50,568 nucleotides of DNA from an uncultured Rhodoblastus sp. GTDB taxonomy: Bacteria; Pseudomonadota; Alphaproteobacteria; Rhizobiales; Beijerinckiaceae. A program made the position numbers and the translations under genes. Below the pieces are notes generated by a model. It did not search any database. It was not told the DNA's origin and was given only the letters and a program-made list of their open reading frames with translations. Positions 1-7,835 of the stretch are shown piece after piece (the first letter of the stretch is position 1; each line of letters starts with the position of its first letter). The stretch spans positions 1 through 50,568 of the forward strand of contig NZ_CAIUXT010000247.1 of assembly GCF_903903185.1 (NCBI RefSeq), given 5' to 3'.

Positions 1-123
1 CCCCCGGCCGGCGCGCGGCGCGAGCTGGTGGAGGCGATGCGGGAAATCGCCGCGACCAACGCGGTCGTCGCCGACCAGACGCCGTCCATCGGCTGTTCGA
101 TCAAGTGGAAGGCGCGGGGGTGA
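1..123 (+). CDS. Thioredoxin-family (redoxin) protein, C-terminal end only
   Basis: Frame 1 is open from the window edge and ends at the TGA at 121-123, giving about 40 residues. The tail ends in [10 protein letters not shown]. As I recall, that ending is typical of AhpC/TSA-like thioredoxin-fold proteins of proteobacteria, in which the active-site region lies far upstream. The protein is cut by the window, so its active-site cysteines cannot be seen. It probably acts in thiol redox chemistry, but this rests on the tail motif alone. It is followed by a repeat-rich spacer before lipB. Confidence 0.6.
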   Translation, partial: PPAGARRELVEAMREIAATNAVVADQTPSIGCSIKWKARG

Positions 124-164
124 TGGGGCGCGGCCGGAGTTCACAGGGCAGTCGGCGCACACGC

Positions 165-360
165 GGCTTCTCCCTTCTCCCCTTGCGGGAGAAGGTGGCG
201 GCATAGGGCGTCGAAAGACGCCCGTCTTTCGACGGGCTATGGCGCCGGATGAGGGGTTTTCGCCGCGCAACGTCCGCCGAAGCATATTGCGGCGCCAACC
301 CCTCATCCGTCTCGCCGCCAAAGGGCGGCGATCCACCTTCTCCCGCAAGGGGAGAAGGGA
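165..360. repeat. Compound inverted repeat (three hairpins) between the redoxin gene and lipB
   Basis: Two outer hairpins with perfect 9-bp stems CCTTCTCCC/GGGAGAAGG lie at 173-195 and 336-358. They are in opposite orientation and are themselves inverted relative to each other (AAGGTGG against CCACCTT). Between them a third palindrome at 202-241 folds CATAGGGCGTCGAAAGACG against CGTCTTTCGACGGGCTATG. The inner flanks also pair: GATGAGGGG near 249 and CCCCTCATC near 299. Related pieces recur at 18596-18640 and 33603-33811, so this is a dispersed genomic repeat. It may also end transcription of the upstream gene. It is non-coding. Confidence 0.8.
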
Positions 361-391
361 GTCCGCGCCTCGCTGGAATCCGTTGCCGCCC

Positions 392-1120
392 ATGACCGAC
401 CCGCGCGCCAGCCTCTCCGTCTCCTTTCTCCCCGCGCCCGGCGCGGCGCCGGTGGAATGGCTCATCGCCGAAGGATTCACGCCCTATCCCGATTCCGTCG
501 CCTTCATGGAGGCGCGCGTCGCCGGGATCGCCGAGGGGCGCGCCGACGAGCTGGTCTGGCTGGTCGAGCATCCGCCGCTTTATACCGCCGGGACTTCGGC
601 CAGGGCGAAAGACCTCCTCGATTCGCGCTTTCCGGTGCATGGGTCCGGGCGCGGCGGGCAATTCACCTATCACGGCCCCGGCCAGCGCGTGGCTTACGTC
701 ATGCTCGATCTCAGCCGCCGCCGGAAGGACGTCCGCGCCTTCGTCGCGGCGCTGGAGGCCTGGATCGTCGCCACGCTGGCGCTGTTCAACGTCAAGGGCG
801 AAACCCGCGAGGAACGCGTCGGCGTCTGGGTGGCCCGGCCCGACCGAAAACCGGGGCGAAACAACGAACCGGCGGAGGACAAGATCGCCGCCATCGGCGT
901 GCGGATGCGGCGCTGGGTGTCGTTCCACGGCATTGCGCTCAATGTCGAGCCGGATCTGTCGCATTTTTCGGGCATCGTGCCCTGCGGCGTCAGGGACGAC
1001 CATCTGGGCGTCACCAGCCTCGTCGATCTCGGCCTGCCGGTGACGATGGAAGACGCCGATGTGGCGCTGCGCCGGGCGTTTGAAGAGGTTTTCGGGGCGA
1101 CCGTCACGGTCGAAAATTAA
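392..1120 (+). CDS. lipB: Octanoyltransferase LipB
   Basis: This 242-residue protein transfers the octanoyl group from octanoyl-ACP to lipoyl domains, the first step of endogenous lipoate synthesis in the cytoplasm. The LipB signature [12 protein letters not shown] is at residues 87-98. The catalytic Lys is K164 in [13 protein letters not shown], and the catalytic Cys is C198 in GIVPCGV. The reading frame is open upstream to 239, but that part lies in the repeat. The ATG at 392 gives the usual family N-terminus, though its ribosome binding site is weak. The gene lies near lipA but on the opposite strand and converges with the Coq10-like gene. It could supply the lipoylation needed by the PDH-type E1-beta at 4.1-5.4 kb. 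Confidence 0.95.
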   Translation: MTDPRASLSVSFLPAPGAAPVEWLIAEGFTPYPDSVAFMEARVAGIAEGRADELVWLVEHPPLYTAGTSARAKDLLDSRFPVHGSGRGGQFTYHGPGQRVAYVMLDLSRRRKDVRAFVAALEAWIVATLALFNVKGETREERVGVWVARPDRKPGRNNEPAEDKIAAIGVRMRRWVSFHGIALNVEPDLSHFSGIVPCGVRDDHLGVTSLVDLGLPVTMEDADVALRRAFEEVFGATVTVEN

Positions 1121-1147
1121 CGGCCATCATGATTCGAGAGCGCCGGC

Positions 1148-1603
1148 TCACCCGGTGCGGAACACCACGTCGGCGCGTTCCTCGAAGGCCGAGGCGAATT
1201 TGCGGAAGGCGGCGTCGAACATGCTTCCCATCAGCGTCGCCAGGGCGCGGCTGCGAAATTCATAGGCGATGAAGAAATCGACGCGGCACTGGCCCTCGCC
1301 GGTTTCGGTGAAGACCCAGCTGTTTTCGAGATGGCTGAAGGGACCGTCGACATATTCCACGGCGATTCGGCCCGCCTGTGGATCGAGCACCACGCGGGTG
1401 GTGAAGGTCTCGCGGATCGCCTTGTAGCCGACCTCCATCTGGCTGATTACCGTCTCTTTGCCGCCCTGCCCGATGAAGCGCCGGCGGTTGCGCACGGATT
1501 TGCACAGCGGCACGAATTGCGGGTAGGACTCCATATCCGCCACCAGATCGAACATCTGCTGCGTCGTATGCGGGACGATATGGCTGGTGCGAAAGCTCGG
1601 CAT
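1148..1603 (-). CDS. Coq10/RatA-like START-domain protein
   Basis: This 151-residue SRPBCC (START-like) protein belongs to the Coq10/RatA family. The N-terminus has the family pattern, with PHTTQQMFDLVADMESYPQF and then a conserved PLCKSVRNR. The length matches single-domain members. Family members bind ubiquinone or similar lipids (Coq10). The E. coli homologue RatA was described as inhibiting 70S ribosome assembly, and databases often carry the 'toxin RatA' label over. In alphaproteobacteria this gene commonly follows lipA; here the two are 7 bp apart and surely co-transcribed. A role in respiratory quinone handling is more likely than a toxin role, but that is inference. Confidence 0.85.
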   Translation of the reverse strand: MPSFRTSHIVPHTTQQMFDLVADMESYPQFVPLCKSVRNRRRFIGQGGKETVISQMEVGYKAIRETFTTRVVLDPQAGRIAVEYVDGPFSHLENSWVFTETGEGQCRVDFFIAYEFRSRALATLMGSMFDAAFRKFASAFEERADVVFRTG

Positions 1604-1610
1604 GCGCCGC

Positions 1611-2588
1611 TCAAACCCGCGCGCCGCGCCGTTTGGCGCGCAGGCGTTCGAAATCCTCGCCGGCGTGATGCGACGAGCGCGTCAGCGGCGAGGCCGAGAC
1701 CAGCGCAAAGCCCTTGGCGTAGGCGATCGCCTCATAGGCTCTGAAGGTTTCGGGCGGGATGAAGGCCTCGACCGGATGGTGTTTGCGGGTCGGCTGCAAA
1801 TATTGGCCGATGGTGAGGAAATCGACTTCCGCCGAGCGCAGATCGTCCATCAATTGCAGCACCTCGTTGCGCTCCTCGCCGAGCCCGACCATGATTCCCG
1901 ATTTGGTGAAGATCTCGCCGTCCAGTTCCTTGACCTTCTGCAACAGCCGCAAGCTGTGAAAATAGCGGGCGCCGGGCCGCACCGTCAAATATTTCGACGG
2001 CACGGTTTCGAGATTATGGTTGAACACATCGGGCTTTGCCGCGACCACGCGCTCCAGCGCGCCGGCCTTGCGCAAGAAGTCGGGCGTCAGGATTTCCACC
2101 GTGGTCGCAGGGCTCGCCGCGCGGATCGCCGCGATCACGGCGGCGAAATGCGCGGCGCCGCCATCGTCGAGATCGTCGCGGTCGACCGAGGTGACGACTA
2201 CATGGCTCAGGCCGAGCTTGGCCACAGCCTCGCCGATATGGGCGGGTTCATCGGCGTCGAGCGGCCCCGGCAGGCCGGTCTTGACGTTGCAGAAGGCGCA
2301 GGCGCGGGTGCAGGTGTCGCCCATGATCATGAAGGTGGCGTGTTTCTTTTCCCAGCATTCGCCGATATTGGGGCAGCGGGCCTCCTCGCAGACCGTCACA
2401 AGCTTGTTGGCCTTGACGATCGCGCTGGTCTGCGCCCATCCGGCCGATCCCTGCGCCCTGACCCGAATCCAGTCGGGTTTTCGCGCGATGGGCTGGTCGG
2501 GCCGATGCGCCTTTTCGGGATGGCGCGGGCGCGACTCGTCGGCGATCTTGCGCTGGTCGCCATTGAGCAGATCGATCACCACGGCCAT
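1611..2588 (-). CDS. lipA: Lipoyl synthase LipA
   Basis: This 325-residue radical-SAM enzyme inserts two sulfurs into protein-bound octanoyl groups. The auxiliary [4Fe-4S] cluster motif is C67-x4-C72-x5-C78 in [12 protein letters not shown]. The radical-SAM motif CxxxCxxC is C93, C97 and C100 in CTRACAFC. The length is normal and the ATG at 2588 starts a typical N-terminus. It is first in a two-gene minus-strand unit with the Coq10-like gene. In related genomes lipA follows pdhC and lpd. Here the gene upstream is the E2-like gene, with a 189-bp gap and no lpd in between. Confidence 0.97.
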   Translation of the reverse strand: MAVVIDLLNGDQRKIADESRPRHPEKAHRPDQPIARKPDWIRVRAQGSAGWAQTSAIVKANKLVTVCEEARCPNIGECWEKKHATFMIMGDTCTRACAFCNVKTGLPGPLDADEPAHIGEAVAKLGLSHVVVTSVDRDDLDDGGAAHFAAVIAAIRAASPATTVEILTPDFLRKAGALERVVAAKPDVFNHNLETVPSKYLTVRPGARYFHSLRLLQKVKELDGEIFTKSGIMVGLGEERNEVLQLMDDLRSAEVDFLTIGQYLQPTRKHHPVEAFIPPETFRAYEAIAYAKGFALVSASPLTRSSHHAGEDFERLRAKRRGARV

Positions 2589-2741
2589 GGTCGTTTCCCG
2601 AAAAGTTGAACCTTTTTCATAAAGCTTTCCGCGCGTCGCCGCAAATCGGGCGAACGGATCCCGGCGGCGCGAACTTCGCGGGCCGGTCCGGGGCGAAGGC
2701 GCGAAATCCCCGCGCGACGCGATGCTTATACGCGGCGTCTG

Positions 2742-2765
2742 CCGACGGCGGTTGATCGCCGTCGG
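2742..2765. terminator. Strong hairpin downstream of the E2-like gene
   Basis: CCGACGGCG (2742-2750) and CGCCGTCGG (2757-2765) form a perfect 9-bp stem with a 6-base loop, starting 13 bases after the E2-like stop codon. No run of T follows on the minus strand, so it may be a weak or factor-assisted terminator, or an mRNA-stabilising structure. The remaining gap to lipA (2589-2741) shows no gene and no recognisable remnant of lpd. Confidence 0.5.
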
Positions 2766-2777
2766 TGAAAAATTGGC

Positions 2778-3680
2778 TTAAAATAGCAATTCGTGGGGAT
2801 TTTCGATCAGCCGCCGGAAAGCGTCGAGCAGCATGGCGCCGGCGATTTCGTCCATGGCGCGGCGGTCGATGGTCAAGGTGACGCTCAAAATCGCCGCCAC
2901 CGCCGGCGCGCCGTCCTCGACGACGACACGCTCCTGCGCCTCGCCGATGGCGAGCGCCAGCGTCCAGGGCGCGACGAGAACGGGAAACACCCGCTTGACG
3001 CCGAAATCGCCGAAATCGATGACGAGACAGGAGGCGGCGGGACCGGCGTCGGCGAAACCGCCCGCGACCGCCGGGGCCGGCGCAAAGCCGCCGGCCATGA
3101 ATTTTTCCCGAGCCTCGGCGATTTCCGTCAGCGTCAGGCTTTCCGCCGCCGCCAGCGCCGGCGTCGCGAGACGGCCCTCAACCGCCATGGCCATGGCGAT
3201 GGCGCTGTGAGCCGCCGGGGCGAAAACGCGCCCGGCCCGGCGAATATTGGCGCGCGGGGTCTGTTGCAGCGCCAGGGCAAGGGCCTTGATCACGCAATCG
3301 ACGAGCGAGACTTTCGCCGCCGCCTCATCCCCCGTGGAGTCGTCGAACCGGCGGCGCCATTTTTCGAGCGCGTCCAGATTGCAGTCGGTTTCGAGATGGG
3401 CCTGCGGCGCCGTCGGCGCCCCGGGGGTTTCGCGAAGTTCAAGCGGCGCCGCCGGCGCCGAAAGGGTTTCGGATAGGTCAAGCGCAGCCGCCGGCGATGG
3501 CCAAACCGCAAGCGCCGCCCGCACGTCGCGCTCGACGATCCGGCCATGGGGACCGCTGCCGGCGACCCCGGCCAGATCGCAGCCGGCCTCGCGCGCCAGC
3601 CGTCTCGCGCGTGGCGAGACCGGCCTGCGCCCTGGAAGTCGATCCGCATGGAAGGTTTCGGCAGGCTGGAGATTGTCCAT
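2778..3680 (-). CDS. Degenerate E2-like protein of a 2-oxoacid dehydrogenase complex
   Basis: The protein has 300 residues, against about 420-450 for normal PDH E2. No N-terminal lipoyl domain exists. The protein begins almost directly with the E1/E3-binding domain (residues about 20-57, RPVSPRARRLAREAGCDL through GRIVERDVRAAL). An acyltransferase-like domain follows a Pro/Ala linker. The catalytic motif DHRxxDG reads DRRAMDE, so the catalytic His is Arg273 and the Gly is Glu278; the Asp (D277) is kept. The C-terminus LLDAFRRLIENPHELLF is still typical. The ATG at 3680 is chosen because AGGGGGTGG lies 10-15 bases upstream; an in-frame GTG at 3713 is less likely. It follows DUF5076 and E1-beta in one operon. 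It probably cannot catalyse acyl transfer, but could be structural. Confidence 0.8.
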   Translation of the reverse strand: MDNLQPAETFHADRLPGRRPVSPRARRLAREAGCDLAGVAGSGPHGRIVERDVRAALAVWPSPAAALDLSETLSAPAAPLELRETPGAPTAPQAHLETDCNLDALEKWRRRFDDSTGDEAAAKVSLVDCVIKALALALQQTPRANIRRAGRVFAPAAHSAIAMAMAVEGRLATPALAAAESLTLTEIAEAREKFMAGGFAPAPAVAGGFADAGPAASCLVIDFGDFGVKRVFPVLVAPWTLALAIGEAQERVVVEDGAPAVAAILSVTLTIDRRAMDEIAGAMLLDAFRRLIENPHELLF

Positions 3681-3786
3681 CGCCCTGTTCCACCCCCTGT
3701 CGTTATTTTGCACGTCGCCAGACCCTCTCCCGTCGCGCCGCTGGCCTCATGCGCGGGCTCGGGGCGCCCATCCGCCGCGAAAACGC

Positions 3787-4092
3787 TTATTGCGTCGCGC
3801 CGGGATCCAGAGCCTTGCGGTTGAGCGCCGCATCGAACGACGCAACGATCACGGCCAGTGCCCTGGCCTCGCCAATGGGCGTTTCGCGGTCGTAGACGGT
3901 CGAGATATGCCGCGCGAGCCTGGCCAGCACCTGCCCCCAGACTTCCGGATTGGCGAACCCGCGCTGCACCGTCAGCGAGAGGGACTCGCCGGTGATGAAC
4001 AGCCGCAGGATTTCCGTGCCGCCATTGGCCTCGACATCGGGAGGCGCGGCGAGTTCCCGCTTTTGTTGAACCGTCCTGGTTGTCTCAGTCAT
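3787..4092 (-). CDS. DUF5076 family protein
   Basis: This small protein of 101 residues starts MTETTRTVQQKREL and contains a conserved-looking core (GGTEILRLFITGESL ... NPEVWGQVLARLARHI). It matches what I remember of DUF5076, a family often found between pdhB and pdhC in alphaproteobacteria. Its function is unknown. The ATG at 4092 is preferred over the longer frame to 4236, which overlaps the end of E1-beta with Arg-rich low-complexity sequence. The gap to E1-beta is 13 bp, so it is co-transcribed. Position alone suggests a role tied to the dehydrogenase complex. Confidence 0.75.
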   Translation of the reverse strand: MTETTRTVQQKRELAAPPDVEANGGTEILRLFITGESLSLTVQRGFANPEVWGQVLARLARHISTVYDRETPIGEARALAVIVASFDAALNRKALDPGATQ

Positions 4093-4105
4093 CTCACGCC
4101 TTCGT

Positions 4106-5443
4106 CTATAAGAGCGCCCTGACCGTCGCGACGACATCCGCCGTCTGCGGCAGGGCCATTTTTTCGAGATTGGCGGCGTAGGGCATTGGAATGTCCCTCC
4201 CGGTGACGCGCCGAACCGGCGCGTCGAGGTCGTCAAACGCCTCCTCGACGATCCGCGCGCAGATTTCGGCGCCCACGCCCCCTTGCGGCCAGCCTTCCTC
4301 GACGATCGCGCAGCGGCCGGTCTTGCGCACGGACCTTAGAATCGTCGGCATGTCCAGCGGCCGCAGGGTCCGCAAATCGACGACTTCCACTTCGATCCCC
4401 TCGCCGGCCAGAATATCCGCCGCCGCGAGCGCCAGGCCGACGCCGTGCGAAAAAGCGATCACGGTCGCATCCCCGCCGGCGCGACAAACCCGGGCCAGAC
4501 CGATCTCGACCAGATGGTCGGGGTCGTCGGGGGCCGGAAAACTCTGGCTGTACAAATGTTCGTGTTCGAGAAAAATCACGGGATTGGGGTCGCGGATCGC
4601 CGCCTTGAGCAGGCCCTTGGCGTCGGCCGCGCTATAGGGAGCGACAACCTTCAGGCCGGGTATATGCGCGAACCAGGCGGAAAAATCCTGGGCGTGCTGG
4701 GCGCCGACGCGCGCGCGCGCGCCATTGGGGCCGCGAAAGACGATCGGGCAGTGAACCGCGCCGCCCGACATGTACAAGGTCTTGGCCGCCGAATTGACAA
4801 TGTGGTCCACGGCCTGAAGGGCAAAATTGAAGCTCATGAACTCGATCACCGGCTTCAGGCCCGCCATGGCGGCGCCGACGCCAAGTCCGGCGAAGCCATG
4901 TTCGGCGATGGGCGTGTCGACGACGCGGCGGGCGCCGAATTCCTGAAACAGGCCATGGGTGACGCGGGACGCGCCCTGGGCGTCGCCGACTTCCTCGCCG
5001 AGCACGAAGACATCGGGGTCGCGACGCATTTCCTCGGCCAGCGCTTCGCGCAGCGCCTCGCGCACCGTGATTTTGCGCGTCGCGTCGCGCGGTTGCGGCG
5101 CCTGCGCAAGAACCGGCGACCCGGCCGGCACCCTGGCAAGTATCGTCGGTTCATCCGGTAGGGGCGGTTCAACCGAAACGGCGGCCGGAGCCGGACCCGG
5201 CGCCGCCGGTTCGATCAGCGCGATAGGCGAATCGACGGCGACATTGTCGGTTCCCTCCGGCGTGAGAATCCGCTCCAGCACTCCGGTTTCGACCGCCTCG
5301 ACCTCCATGGTCGCCTTTTCGGTCTCGATCTCGGCAAGAATATCGCCTGCCTCGACGAAATCGCCCTCTCGTTTGAGCCATTTCGTCAATTTGCCGAATT
5401 TCATCTCGGGCGAAAGAGCCGGCATCAGCACATGGGTCGCCAT
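4106..5443 (-). CDS. pdhB: PDH-type E1 component, beta subunit with N-terminal lipoyl domain
   Basis: This 445-residue protein is half of the thiamine-diphosphate-dependent E1 that decarboxylates a 2-oxoacid, normally pyruvate. Residues 1-78 form a lipoyl domain with the lipoylated Lys at K43 in ETEKATMEVEA. A Pro/Ala-rich linker follows. The E1-beta domain runs from about residue 121 (TRKITVREALREAL, VFVLGEEVG) to the C-terminal transketolase-C part (CAIVEEGWPQGGVGAEI, PMPYAANLEK). A lipoyl domain on E1-beta is normal in alphaproteobacterial PDH. It matters here because this is the only lipoyl domain encoded in the locus. It lies 45 bp downstream of E1-alpha and 13 bp upstream of DUF5076. 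Confidence 0.92.
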   Translation of the reverse strand: MATHVLMPALSPEMKFGKLTKWLKREGDFVEAGDILAEIETEKATMEVEAVETGVLERILTPEGTDNVAVDSPIALIEPAAPGPAPAAVSVEPPLPDEPTILARVPAGSPVLAQAPQPRDATRKITVREALREALAEEMRRDPDVFVLGEEVGDAQGASRVTHGLFQEFGARRVVDTPIAEHGFAGLGVGAAMAGLKPVIEFMSFNFALQAVDHIVNSAAKTLYMSGGAVHCPIVFRGPNGARARVGAQHAQDFSAWFAHIPGLKVVAPYSAADAKGLLKAAIRDPNPVIFLEHEHLYSQSFPAPDDPDHLVEIGLARVCRAGGDATVIAFSHGVGLALAAADILAGEGIEVEVVDLRTLRPLDMPTILRSVRKTGRCAIVEEGWPQGGVGAEICARIVEEAFDDLDAPVRRVTGRDIPMPYAANLEKMALPQTADVVATVRALL

Positions 5444-5488
5444 CGAAGTCTCCAGCCGCTCGCCGTCGCCGGCGCGGCGCCCAAAAGG

Positions 5489-6535
5489 TCAAAGCAGAAC
5501 ATTCGTTTCCAATGCGCCCGGATCGGGTTCCGGGCATTGCGCCGCATATTCCGCCGCTTCGCCGACGCGGGCGCGCACTTCGGCGTCGATGGATTTGAGA
5601 TCGGCCTCCCCGGCAAGACCGAGGGCGAGAATTTTTTCACGCTGGCGGTCGAGCGGGTCGGACGACGGGCCGCGCCGTTCCTCGCCCTTGCGGCGATATT
5701 TGCCCGGATCAGCCATCGAATGGCCGCGAAAACGCTCGGTCCGCATTTCCAGAATGGTCGGGCCGCCGCCCTCGCGCGCGCGAAAAATGGCGCCTTCGCC
5801 GGCCTCGCGCACCGATTGCACGCACATGCCGTCGACCTGCGCGCCGGGGATGCCGAATGCGGCGCCGCGGTCGGCGAGCGGAGCGCCGGAACCCTCGTCC
5901 TCGGGCAGCGCGCGGTTGTTCTCGATCACAAAGACAATCGGCAGGCGCCAGCGCGCCGCCATGACCAGACTTTCCGCGACCTGGCCCTGATCGGCCGCGC
6001 CGTCGCCGAAAAACGCCACGCAGACCCGGCCGTCGCCGCGATAGGCATTGGCGAAGGCCAGCCCCGTGCCGATGGAGACCTGCCCCGCGACAATGCCGTG
6101 GCCGCCATAAAATCCTCCTTCCGGCGCATACATGTGCATCGAGCCGCCCTTGCCGCCGGACAGGCCGCCGCTGCGTCCGGTCATTTCGGCCATCACCGCC
6201 TTCGGGTCGGCGCCGCAGGCCAGCAGGTGGCCGTGCTGGCGATAAGAGGTGATGAACTGGTCTCGGGGACTGGCGGCGAGCCGCATCCCGACGACCACCG
6301 CCTCCTGGCCGATATAGAGATGGCAGAAACCGCCAATCAGCCCCATGCCAAACAACAGGCCGGCTTTTTCCTCGAAACGGCGGATCAGCAACATGCCGCG
6401 ATAAAGCGCAAGCTCGCCGCCATCGCCGAGAAAATCGGACAGGATTTCCGGCGAAAAATCGGCGGCAAACGAATTCTCCCCGGCCGATGACGCGGATGGA
6501 CGCGCAGCGAGGGGCGAAGACAAAGCGGCGGCCAT
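5489..6535 (-). CDS. pdhA: PDH-type E1 component, alpha subunit
   Basis: This 348-residue protein pairs with E1-beta. The thiamine-diphosphate motif is clear: GDGAADQGQVAESL followed about 20 residues later by ENN. The phosphorylation-loop-like RFRGHSMADPGKYR is present. The N-terminus (LALYRGMLLIRRFEEKAG) and GGSMHMY are normal. The stretch after ENN is unusual. PDH E1-alpha usually reads YAMGTS or similar there, about 19 residues before the RG; this protein has RALPEDEGSGAPLAD, shorter and without the aromatic and Gly-Thr-Ser residues. The ATG at 6535 fits the family. The 207-bp gap upstream to ftsB probably holds a promoter, though I cannot name one with confidence. Confidence 0.9.
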   Translation of the reverse strand: MAAALSSPLAARPSASSAGENSFAADFSPEILSDFLGDGGELALYRGMLLIRRFEEKAGLLFGMGLIGGFCHLYIGQEAVVVGMRLAASPRDQFITSYRQHGHLLACGADPKAVMAEMTGRSGGLSGGKGGSMHMYAPEGGFYGGHGIVAGQVSIGTGLAFANAYRGDGRVCVAFFGDGAADQGQVAESLVMAARWRLPIVFVIENNRALPEDEGSGAPLADRGAAFGIPGAQVDGMCVQSVREAGEGAIFRAREGGGPTILEMRTERFRGHSMADPGKYRRKGEERRGPSSDPLDRQREKILALGLAGEADLKSIDAEVRARVGEAAEYAAQCPEPDPGALETNVLL

Positions 6536-6742
6536 GGACCCTCCGGGCTTTCCGCGTCCGCCGCGCGAATTTTCTTCGCCAGAGCGTCGCGGCAGGATTT
6601 CGATCCTAAACTAGCCCGAAGCCGAACAAAAAGCGAGATGGCGGAAGGGCGCCGCCCACAGCGCCGTCCTTGCCCTTCCAGCCCATGCGGGGATCGGCCT
6701 TTCTGAACCGAAAACCTCCGGGCCTCGCCCCATCCCGCTGCG

Positions 6743-7093
6743 TCACTCCGCGCGGCGCGGCGTCGCCGATTCGGGCTTGGGCGGCGGCAGGAACACCAGG
6801 AGATCGTTGCTGTTGACGCGGTTCAGCAGGTTGCGCGCCTCCTCGTCCAGAAGGTCGCGGTCGATTTCCGCGCCGCGCAGCAGGTCGATGCGCTTCTGCC
6901 ACACCGCCTTATCCGCCCGCACGACCTTGAGCTGGCCGTCGATTTCGGCCATCTGCCGGCGATATTCGAGATCGGCGGCGATGCCGCGCTCGCCGTGGAA
7001 GGCGTGCCAGACAAAAAAAGCGCCGACCCCGCCTGCGAGGACGTGGAAGGCGAGCGGCAGCAGAATCGAGGCGAGACGCGTGCGAACGACCAT
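6743..7093 (-). CDS. ftsB: FtsB/DivIC-type septum formation initiator
   Basis: This 116-residue bitopic membrane protein has a short cytoplasmic start, one transmembrane helix at about residues 8-30, a coiled coil at about 39-75 (EYRRQMAEIDGQLKVV ...), and a Pro-rich tail. This is the architecture of FtsB, which links FtsL and FtsQ in the divisome. In alphaproteobacteria it sits between eno and the PDH genes, as here. The ATG at 7093 puts the helix at the N-terminus; the longer frame to 7180 adds an unlikely polar extension. It is upstream of, and on the same strand as, pdhA, with a 207-bp gap. Confidence 0.82.
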   Translation of the reverse strand: MVVRTRLASILLPLAFHVLAGGVGAFFVWHAFHGERGIAADLEYRRQMAEIDGQLKVVRADKAVWQKRIDLLRGAEIDRDLLDEEARNLLNRVNSNDLLVFLPPPKPESATPRRAE

Positions 7094-7205
7094 GTCCCCA
7101 GTGTCGCGCGATAAGGTTACGCCGTCGTTAACGGCTGGGAGCCGGCGTTTACGGACGGAAAGCGAGCGGCCTGCGCCCATGCGGCGGAACCGGCTTCAGG
7201 AGGTG

Positions 7206-7234
7206 TTGACATTTTAGAAAACTTTCTTAAAATC
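7206..7234 (+). promoter_or_regulatory. Putative promoter and palindromic operator ahead of the receiver protein
   Basis: An AT-rich island in otherwise GC-rich DNA holds TTGACA (7206-7211) and a weak -10-like TTAAAA (7227-7232). Between and over them lies a near-palindrome, TTTTAGAAA-act-TTTCTTAAAA (about 7212-7232, one extra base in the right arm). Its half-site TTTAGAA resembles the Irr-type iron box, seen more clearly near 48760. The site is 50-80 bases upstream of the ATG at 7284, which has a good AAGGAAGG ribosome binding site. Confidence 0.4.
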
Positions 7235-7283
7235 AACGTGTTAATGAATTTTAAAATAACGCTCAAATCAAGGAAGGCGGCCG

Positions 7284-7835
7284 ATGTCCGGATCGCGGGT
7301 TGTTCTCGTCGACGACGATAGCGTCATTGTCGACAGTCTGGCCTTCCTGCTGGAGGTCGAGGGTTTCAAGGTCGCCGGCGCCGCGACCGACCTCGCCGGG
7401 GCGATGGAGCTGGCTAAATCCGTCGAAGCCGACGTCGCCGTTCTCGACATCAATCTGCGCAGGGAACTGGTCTACCCGGCGGCCGACGAGCTGATTGCGC
7501 GCAACATTCCCGTGCTCTTTACCTCGGTGCGGCCGCGCGATCTCCCGGCCCGTTTCGCATCGACGCCTTTCCTCGAAAAACCCTGTCTGCCCGAGGTTCT
7601 GATCGACCGGATCGAAAGGCTTTCGTCACAGGTGGAAGCCATGCGGCTCGCCGCCAAACGGAACCTCGAAGCATCGGCTTCCCGCCTGCTTCCCACTTTG
7701 ATATTATGCTCGAACGTAAATCATTCGGCGGCGCGCGATTTGCTGCCCTGTTGGCAAGCCTGCCCAATTGTCCCTATCCGGAACGCAATGGCCAGGCGAA
7801 GCGCCAATTCGGGACCCGCCCCATGTCCAATCTAG
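7284..7835 (+). CDS. Stand-alone response-regulator receiver protein with a C-terminal extension
   Basis: This 183-residue protein's first 120 residues are a CheY-like receiver domain. The acidic pocket is D10-D12, the phospho-acceptor D55 (VAVLDINL), the Thr/Ser switch T80/S81 and the conserved Lys K99 (FLEKPC). No DNA-binding or enzyme domain follows. The last 60 residues are of mixed composition and show no known fold; they could be a real tail or a run-on after loss of an earlier stop. No histidine kinase is adjacent. The last 13 bases overlap the start of the next small membrane protein, so the two may be translated together. Confidence 0.8.
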   Translation: MSGSRVVLVDDDSVIVDSLAFLLEVEGFKVAGAATDLAGAMELAKSVEADVAVLDINLRRELVYPAADELIARNIPVLFTSVRPRDLPARFASTPFLEKPCLPEVLIDRIERLSSQVEAMRLAAKRNLEASASRLLPTLILCSNVNHSAARDLLPCWQACPIVPIRNAMARRSANSGPAPCPI

